Source: Amycolatopsis mongoliensis | GTDB taxonomy: Bacteria > Actinomycetota > Actinomycetes > Mycobacteriales > Pseudonocardiaceae | Reading direction: 5' to 3' | Length of the DNA: 64,000 nucleotides | NCBI RefSeq assembly: GCF_030285665.1 | Contig: NZ_CP127295.1 | Location: 6,758,001-6,822,000, forward strand | In this document: positions 59,175 through 64,000 of the stretch, piece after piece | Layout of the letters: every line of letters begins with the position of its first letter | How positions within the stretch are numbered: the stretch's first letter is position 1 | Made by a program: the position numbers and the translations under genes | Notes under the pieces: generated by a model | Seen by the model: only the letters and a program-made list of their open reading frames with translations | Database searches by the model: none | What the model was told of the DNA's origin: nothing

Positions 59175-59993
59175 CTAGTCCTTGACCGCGCCGGCGGTGA
59201 CTCCGCCGGCTACGTACCGTTGAGCGACGATGAGCAGGATCGCGGCGGGCACGGACGCCACCGCGGCCGTCGCCATGATCGAGTTCCACTCGGTCGTGTT
59301 GTTGCCGATGTAGCGGTAGATCCCGAGCGTCACCGGTACCATGTCGCCATTGCGGTCCAATGTGGACGCGAAGATGAAGTCCGACCAGGCCCACAGGAAC
59401 GCGAACAGCGAGACCGTCAGGATCGCGTTGCGGCTGATCGGCAGCACGATCGACGTGAAGGTGCGCCACGTTCCGGCACCGTCGATCTTGGCCGCCTGCA
59501 GCAGCTCGCCCGCGATGCCGGACATGAACGTGGTGAACACCAGGACGCCGAAGGGGACCGCGATGGTCGAGTCGGCGACGACCAGGCCCCACACGGTGTT
59601 GAGCCAGCCGAGCCGGACGTAGATCGCGTAGAACCCGATGGCCATCACCACGCTGGGGATCATCTGCGCGACCAGCAGCACGAAGTTGAGCGTGCCCTTG
59701 CCGCGCACCCGCAGCTTGGCCAGTGCGAACCCCGCCGGCGCCGAGATCACCAGGGTCAGCACGACGCAGCCGAGCCCGACGAACAGGCTCGTGCCCAGCG
59801 CCGGGAACTGGTCGCTGAACACGTTCGCGTACCCCTGCAGCGTCGGGTCCTTCGGGTACCAGTGCGGCGGGTCGGCGCGCATGTTCTCGGTCTTGGTGAG
59901 CGAGACGTTGACCATCCAGTAGACGGGGAAGAGCATCAGCGCGGCCAGCACGATGCCGAGGGCCGTCTTCCACCAGGCGCGTTGCCGTGTCAT
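59175..59993 (-). CDS. Carbohydrate ABC transporter permease (MalG type)
   Basis: A 272-residue permease with 6 helices. It has LLQAAKIDGAGTWRTFTSIVLPISRN as the EAA-type loop and the CUT1 terminus VTAGAVKD. It pairs with the MalF-type subunit. The ATG overlaps the upstream permease stop by 4 bp (ATGA). No ATPase gene is in the operon, implying a shared MsiK-type ATPase. Confidence 0.92.
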   Translation of the reverse strand: MTRQRAWWKTALGIVLAALMLFPVYWMVNVSLTKTENMRADPPHWYPKDPTLQGYANVFSDQFPALGTSLFVGLGCVVLTLVISAPAGFALAKLRVRGKGTLNFVLLVAQMIPSVVMAIGFYAIYVRLGWLNTVWGLVVADSTIAVPFGVLVFTTFMSGIAGELLQAAKIDGAGTWRTFTSIVLPISRNAILTVSLFAFLWAWSDFIFASTLDRNGDMVPVTLGIYRYIGNNTTEWNSIMATAAVASVPAAILLIVAQRYVAGGVTAGAVKD

Positions 59994-60958
59994 GACCGCT
60001 CCTGACGCCGTTGGAGGTGGAGGTAGAGGAACCCGAAGACCAGGGCGATCACGATGAGCAGGTTCCCGATCGCCGCCGCGGGGGAGAAGTCCGGCTGGCC
60101 CGTGCCGAAAGCCTCCCGGTAGGACCAGACGGCGAGGGTCGTGGAGACGTTCCCCGGACCGCCCGTGGTCATGATCCAGATGACGTCCACCACCTTGAGG
60201 GTGTAGACGAGGCCGAGCAGCAGGGTGATCGCCGAGACCGGTCGCAGCATCGGCACCGTCACCCGCCGGAACTGCTGCCAGGCGTTGGCGCCGTCCAGCG
60301 CGGCGGCCTCGTAGAGGTCTCCGGGGATGTTCTGCAGCCCCGAGTAGAGGATCACCAGGTTGAACGGGATGCCGAGCCAGATGTTCGCGACGAGCACCGA
60401 CGTCAGCGCCCAGTCCGGCGAGGTCAGCCAGTTGATTTCGCCGATGCCGAACGCCCGCAGCACGGAGTTCACGATGCCGTTGTCGCTGTTGAGCATCCAC
60501 GACCACGTCGAACCCGACACGATCAGCGGCAGCAGCCACGGCACCAGGAACAGCGCCCGCAGCACCCCGGACAGCCGGAAGTTGTTACGGAAGAAGACGG
60601 CGAGTACCAGCCCGATGAGGTACTGCGCGGCGATCGACCCGAAGGTGAACACCACGGTGTTCCGCACCGCGGGCCCGAACGCCGGCGAGCTGAAGATGGC
60701 GGCGTAGTTGTCGAAGCCGACGAACTTCGCGTTGCCCAGTACGAACGCCCTGGCGTTGTAGTCGTGCACGCTGAGATCGATGTTCCGGACCAGCGGGTAG
60801 GCGTAGAAGATCGCCAGGTAGGCGGCCAGCGGCGTGAGGAAGCCGAGGGCCGCCCACTGCGTCGGGCGGCCACGCTTCCCCTTCCGGTCCCCGGTGGCCG
60901 GGGCGGGCGCGGACCGCACCCGCCGCTCGGCCACCGCGGTATTCGTGGTGACACGCAT
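59990..60958 (-). CDS. Carbohydrate ABC transporter permease (MalF type)
   Basis: A 322-residue permease. A basic N-tail (about 1-35) precedes 6 helices and the EAA loop LYEAAALDGANAWQQFRRVTVPMLRP. It starts at ATG 60958, 13 nt after the lipoprotein stop, and its stop overlaps the next permease. No attenuator hairpin is evident here, unlike in the 28.6 kb transporter. Confidence 0.92.
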   Translation of the reverse strand: MRVTTNTAVAERRVRSAPAPATGDRKGKRGRPTQWAALGFLTPLAAYLAIFYAYPLVRNIDLSVHDYNARAFVLGNAKFVGFDNYAAIFSSPAFGPAVRNTVVFTFGSIAAQYLIGLVLAVFFRNNFRLSGVLRALFLVPWLLPLIVSGSTWSWMLNSDNGIVNSVLRAFGIGEINWLTSPDWALTSVLVANIWLGIPFNLVILYSGLQNIPGDLYEAAALDGANAWQQFRRVTVPMLRPVSAITLLLGLVYTLKVVDVIWIMTTGGPGNVSTTLAVWSYREAFGTGQPDFSPAAAIGNLLIVIALVFGFLYLHLQRRQERS

Positions 60959-60971
60959 GGAAGTTCCTTCG

Positions 60972-62231
60972 TCAGCCGACCGCGGCGGACGCGGTCTTCT
61001 GCGCTTCGCTCAGCGCGTCCTGAGGGGACTTCGAGCCGCTGAGCGCGTTCTGTACCGCGGTCCACAGCGGTTCGGAGATCTTCGGGTACTTGGTGCCGAG
61101 GTTGTCACTCGTGCGCCCCTTGGCGTTGCGCACGGCATCGACCCACTGCTTCAGCTCGGGGTGCTGGGCCAGCAGGGCCTCCTGGCCGGCTTTCGTCGGC
61201 GGGATGTAGTACGCGAACGTGTTCGCCGTCTCGACCATGCCCTGCTGGGTGGTCATGCACTCGACGATCTTCTTGGTGGCGGTGTAGCGTGCGGTGTCCT
61301 TCTGCACCGGCACGGTGAGGAATTCACCGCCGGTCGGGGCGGGCGCGCCGCCGCCGTTGCGGCCCGGGAGCTGGATGACGCCGGTCGGGAACTTGGCCTT
61401 GGCGGCGCTGGTCACCTGCCAGGTGCCGTTGACGGCGAATCCGAAGCCGCCGGTCAGGAACTCCTCCCAGGAGGTGTTCTGGGAGTTGCTGATGACGGAG
61501 TTCGGCGCGTACCCGGACTTCAGCCAGCCGGTCCACAGGTCGAGTGCGGCCACCGCCGCCGGCGAGTCCAGCTGCTTGAGGTCGGCCCCGGCACCCCAGA
61601 ACCACGGCAGGAACTGGAAGGAGCCCTCTTCGGTGCCGATACCGGCGAAGGTGATGCCCTTGTGGCCGGCGGCCGCCACCTTCTGCAGCGCGGCGGTCAG
61701 GCTCGCCCAGTCCTTGACGGACGCGGGATCGACCCCGGCGGCGTCCAGGACGGTCTTGTTGTAGTAGATGGCCAGCGTGTTGGCCCCGATGGGCACGCCG
61801 TAGGCCTTGCCGTCGACGACGCCGGCGGCGAGCAGGTTCTGGTCGATCCCGGCGGTGTCGAGGCCGAACTCGTCCATCGAGGTCAGCATGCTCGTGCCGG
61901 CGAGCGTCGACACCGCGGGGTTGTCGAGCAGGATGACGTCCGGCGACGTCCCCTCCTGCGCGGCGAGCAGCGCCTGGTTCGTCAGGGCGGTGGTGTCGTA
62001 GGCGGTGCGCTTGATGGTGACCCCGGCCTTGCTGCCGCACGAATCGACGCGCTTGGCCCAGTCCGAGGACGGCTCGTGCTGGGGGTAGGGGTCCCACCAC
62101 GTGTAGGTGCCGCTCGCGGCGTTGCCGCCGCCGCTGTCGCTCGAAGACGAGCACGCGGCCAGGCCGGTGGCACACAGGGCCGCGGCGCCGAGGGCGATCG
62201 CGGCGCGAGCGGATTTCGATGAACGCTTCAC
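60972..62231 (-). CDS. Extracellular sugar-binding lipoprotein (SBP_bac family)
   Basis: A 419-residue lipoprotein with lipobox GLAAC (Cys27) and a family-1 binding-protein fold (GTYTWWDPYPQHEPSSDWAKRV, DVILLDNPAVSTLAG, WASLTAALQKVAAAG). It would bind an oligosaccharide and deliver it to the permeases that follow. The GTG at 62231 has AAGGAGGAACC upstream. It lies 27 nt after the lacI gene in the same direction. Confidence 0.9.
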   Translation of the reverse strand: MKRSSKSARAAIALGAAALCATGLAACSSSSDSGGGNAASGTYTWWDPYPQHEPSSDWAKRVDSCGSKAGVTIKRTAYDTTALTNQALLAAQEGTSPDVILLDNPAVSTLAGTSMLTSMDEFGLDTAGIDQNLLAAGVVDGKAYGVPIGANTLAIYYNKTVLDAAGVDPASVKDWASLTAALQKVAAAGHKGITFAGIGTEEGSFQFLPWFWGAGADLKQLDSPAAVAALDLWTGWLKSGYAPNSVISNSQNTSWEEFLTGGFGFAVNGTWQVTSAAKAKFPTGVIQLPGRNGGGAPAPTGGEFLTVPVQKDTARYTATKKIVECMTTQQGMVETANTFAYYIPPTKAGQEALLAQHPELKQWVDAVRNAKGRTSDNLGTKYPKISEPLWTAVQNALSGSKSPQDALSEAQKTASAAVG

Positions 62232-62258
62232 TGGGTTCCTCCTTGAAAACGTGAAGAG

Positions 62259-63284
62259 CTAGGGACGGCCTGGTGGCCGTCCGGTGCTGCCGCGGTCGAC
62301 GAGTTCGGGCGCGAGGAGCCGCCGGACCGGCGGCTCCGCGCGGGCCTGCGGCGACTCGATCCGCCGCACGAGCTGACGCACGGCCTGCTCGCCCAACCGG
62401 TCCGGCGCACTTTCGATCGACGAATAGGGGAGCGAGAAGGTGCGGGCGAACTCGTCGGAGTACCGGCCGATCACCGACAGGTCCTCGGGCACACGCAGCC
62501 CGCGAGCGGTCAGCACCGAGGGCAGCGCCGCCGCGGCGGCCTCGTTGTTGAGCAGCAGGCCGGTCGCCGTCGGGTGGGCGTCGAGAAGGCCGTGCAGGTC
62601 CTGCCCGACCTCGGGCTGGCGAGAGGCGCCGAACACGGCGTGGATCTCGATGCCGCGCTCCCGCGCCTCCCGCAGCGCCGCGTTCTGGAGCCGCCAGACG
62701 TACGCACCGCCCCGTTCCACCACGTGCTCCGGCTGCGACACCAGGATCAGCTCCCGGTGGCCGTGGGCGTGCATGTGCTCGACCATGAGGCGCCCGGCCG
62801 CCTCGAAGTCGAGGTCGAACACGTCCACGCCGGAGCAGTCACCGGGCATGCCCACCAGGGCGCCGGGTTGCGGAGCGGACCTCAGGATCGGCACGCGCTC
62901 GTCGTCCTGCGCGACGTTGAGCAGGACGACCCCGTCGACCATGCGGGAGCTGGTGATCCGGGTGAGGGCGTGCGCCCCGTCTGTCTCGGTCACCAGCAGC
63001 GTGTCGTAGCCCAGCGCGCGAGCCGTGTCCGAGACGCCCAGCATGTACTGCAACATGGCGGGTGCGAACTCGTCCGAGAAGAACTGCGCGAGCAGGCCGA
63101 CGACCATCGTCTGGGACGTGGCGAGCGCCCTCGCCCCGGCGTTCGGCGTGTAACCGAGCTCCAGGGCCAGCTCCTGCACCCGCCGGCGCACGCTGTCCGA
63201 GATCGTGCGCTTGCCGGACAGGGCATAGGACGCCGTACTCCGCGAAACGCCCGCCGCCTTCGCGATGTCGCCGATGGTGACCAA
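62259..63284 (-). CDS. LacI-family transcriptional regulator
   Basis: A 341-residue repressor. The N-terminal HTH and hinge helix are VTIGDIAKAAGVSRSTASYALSGKRTISDSVRRRV, and the periplasmic-binding-protein-like effector domain spans about 60-335 (GLLAQFFSDEFAPAMLQYMLG ... GYDTLLVTETDG). The TTG at 63284 follows GGAGG. It is upstream of and co-oriented with the transporter and glycosidase genes it probably controls, with an operator I could not fix; CCTTGAAAACG before the lipoprotein is only a half-site. Confidence 0.9.
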   Translation of the reverse strand: MVTIGDIAKAAGVSRSTASYALSGKRTISDSVRRRVQELALELGYTPNAGARALATSQTMVVGLLAQFFSDEFAPAMLQYMLGVSDTARALGYDTLLVTETDGAHALTRITSSRMVDGVVLLNVAQDDERVPILRSAPQPGALVGMPGDCSGVDVFDLDFEAAGRLMVEHMHAHGHRELILVSQPEHVVERGGAYVWRLQNAALREARERGIEIHAVFGASRQPEVGQDLHGLLDAHPTATGLLLNNEAAAAALPSVLTARGLRVPEDLSVIGRYSDEFARTFSLPYSSIESAPDRLGEQAVRQLVRRIESPQARAEPPVRRLLAPELVDRGSTGRPPGRP

Positions 63285-63303
63285 CTTTTCCTCCGATCCT
63301 GGT

Positions 63304-64000
63304 TCAGCGCGCGGGCGCGCTGAACGGGGCGATCGCGATCCGGTCCAGCACCGGTGCCCACTGGGAGCGCAGCGCCACGCCGGGGAACGTGTCCGAGGCG
63401 TAGGTGGTGCCGTCGAAGTTCGGCAGCTCCCCGGACCGGAACGTGATGGTGTTCGCGCCTGCCTTGAGCTGGACCGGCACGGTCAGCTCCCAGAAGTTGT
63501 CCTGGTGGAAGCTGTGCGGGAACAGCACCCGCTGCGCGGCCCCGCCGTTGACGGAGACGTCCGCGTGCCGGGCCACCGGGTCGGGGTTGTAGTGCGTAGC
63601 GACCGCCTGCTCGGGGTTCGAGTACCGGATCCGCATGGCGTAGGTGCCGTCCTTCGCGGCGGTCACCCGGAAGGTGAGCGCGTTGTCGTTGCCCGGGGCG
63701 CCGCCCACACCGGTGACGGCCTGGCCGCCGCCGGCGTTCGGCAGGGCGGTGACCTGGACCGAACCACTTCGCTGCGCGGCTTCGGCCTCGTACACCTCGG
63801 GCACCAGGGTGCCGTCGGTCCGGCGGACGTCGATCCGGTCGATCACGGACTTCGGGGCCACCCCGGTCAGCGTCACCTTGTTGACGCCGCCGGACAGCGA
63901 CACCGCGACCGAGCCGGATCCGGCCACCCGCCGCACCTCACGGCCGTTGACGGCGACCGCCGTGACGCTGCCGAGCGTCCCGCGGACCGTGATCGTCGAC
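63304..64000 (-). CDS. Secreted carbohydrate-binding/glycosidase protein, C-terminal part (cut by window edge)
   Basis: The frame is open to the right edge, so this is the last 232 codons of a longer gene. It contains an Ig-like stretch (TLGSVTAVAVNGREVRRVAGSGSVAVSLSGGVNKVTLTGVAPKS) and a CBM6/CBM35-like jelly roll (VYEAEAAQRSGSVQVTALP ... GTYAMRIRYSNPEQAVATHYNPD ... VSVNGGAAQRVLFPHS ... LKAGANTITFRSGELPNFDG). The conserved Y-E-A-E is typical of CBM35/6. It ends 19 nt before lacI and is probably the extracellular enzyme of the operon; the catalytic domain lies outside the window. Confidence 0.75.
   Translation of the reverse strand, partial: STITVRGTLGSVTAVAVNGREVRRVAGSGSVAVSLSGGVNKVTLTGVAPKSVIDRIDVRRTDGTLVPEVYEAEAAQRSGSVQVTALPNAGGGQAVTGVGGAPGNDNALTFRVTAAKDGTYAMRIRYSNPEQAVATHYNPDPVARHADVSVNGGAAQRVLFPHSFHQDNFWELTVPVQLKAGANTITFRSGELPNFDGTTYASDTFPGVALRSQWAPVLDRIAIAPFSAPAR

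Noticed and set aside
1..64000. CRISPR arrays, tRNA, rRNA, insertion sequences or integrases
   Set aside because: I saw no regularly spaced repeats with spacers, no tRNA-like cloverleaf or rRNA sequence, and no transposase or recombinase motif on either strand; short degenerate copies could still be missed by eye.

Overview
This 64 kb window comes from a very GC-rich filamentous actinomycete. The gene content fits the Pseudonocardiaceae (an Amycolatopsis-like genome): a conservon signalling cassette, ECF41 and ECF42 sigma factors, a Das-type chitin-sugar uptake cluster, and SEDS and LCP cell-wall genes. The genus is an inference; the window holds no rRNA or tRNA gene, phage module, IS element or CRISPR array that I can see. 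GTG and TTG starts and 1-11 nt overlaps (ATGA, GTGA, TGATG) are very common, so most genes form translationally coupled operons.

Layout. 0-2.1 kb: HMG-CoA lyase (cut by the left edge), a MarR regulator and a divergent MFS carrier, with two near-identical MarR-type palindromes. 2.1-6.2 kb: an ECF41 sigma factor with its AhpD-like partner, a methyltransferase, a HAD phosphatase, a STAS-HATPase protein and a DUF2188 protein. 6.2-12.3 kb: a tightly overlapped acyl-CoA operon (acyl-CoA ligase, enoyl-CoA hydratase, acetoacetyl-CoA synthetase, 3-hydroxyacyl-CoA dehydrogenase, amidohydrolase). 12.5-15.6 kb: a STAS anti-anti-sigma factor, a MEDS-HATPase anti-sigma-like protein and LtrA. 16-20.4 kb: a conservon (sensor kinase, roadblock, DUF742) with an MHYT membrane protein where the GTPase would be expected. 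20.3-23.2 kb: a SnoaL-like protein and a large secreted DUF7617-type protein. 23.5-31.3 kb: an APH-type kinase, GntR regulator, GH20 hexosaminidase, two ABC permeases and a lipoprotein, then a secreted GH16-CBM5/12 enzyme with a DasR-like operator. 31.5-34 kb: an ECF42 cassette. 34-36 kb: a VOC protein, an ArsR-ArsC fusion and a MaoC-like dehydratase. 36.3-41 kb: LigJ, LigI, an MFS carrier and an IclR regulator for part of a protocatechuate/gallate meta-cleavage route, plus a decayed MFS gene. 41-43.4 kb: a decayed GH3 fragment and two secreted proteins. 43.4-49.2 kb: an MgtA Mg2+ ATPase with a possible leader peptide, followed by a TauBC-like ABC transporter whose double permease is split by an in-frame TGA. 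49.3-54.6 kb: ArsR, a TatA/B-like protein, LCP and two SEDS proteins. 54.7-55.1 kb: a decayed adenylation-domain gene. 55.2-64 kb: a plant-polysaccharide operon (secreted carbohydrate-binding protein, LacI, ABC transporter, GH31, GH127).

The window is a mosaic of saprophyte functions: polymer breakdown with regulated sugar import, aromatic and acyl-CoA catabolism, and many small sigma/anti-sigma and one-component regulators that sit beside their targets. The observations I rate highest are a proline-rich leader ORF with an alternative pairing upstream of mgtA, the in-frame TGA in the double permease, the conservon with a swapped fourth gene, matched operators that identify regulator targets (MarR, ECF41, ECF42, ArsR, IclR), and a near-perfect 21-bp-arm hairpin repeat between the lipoprotein and GH16 genes.
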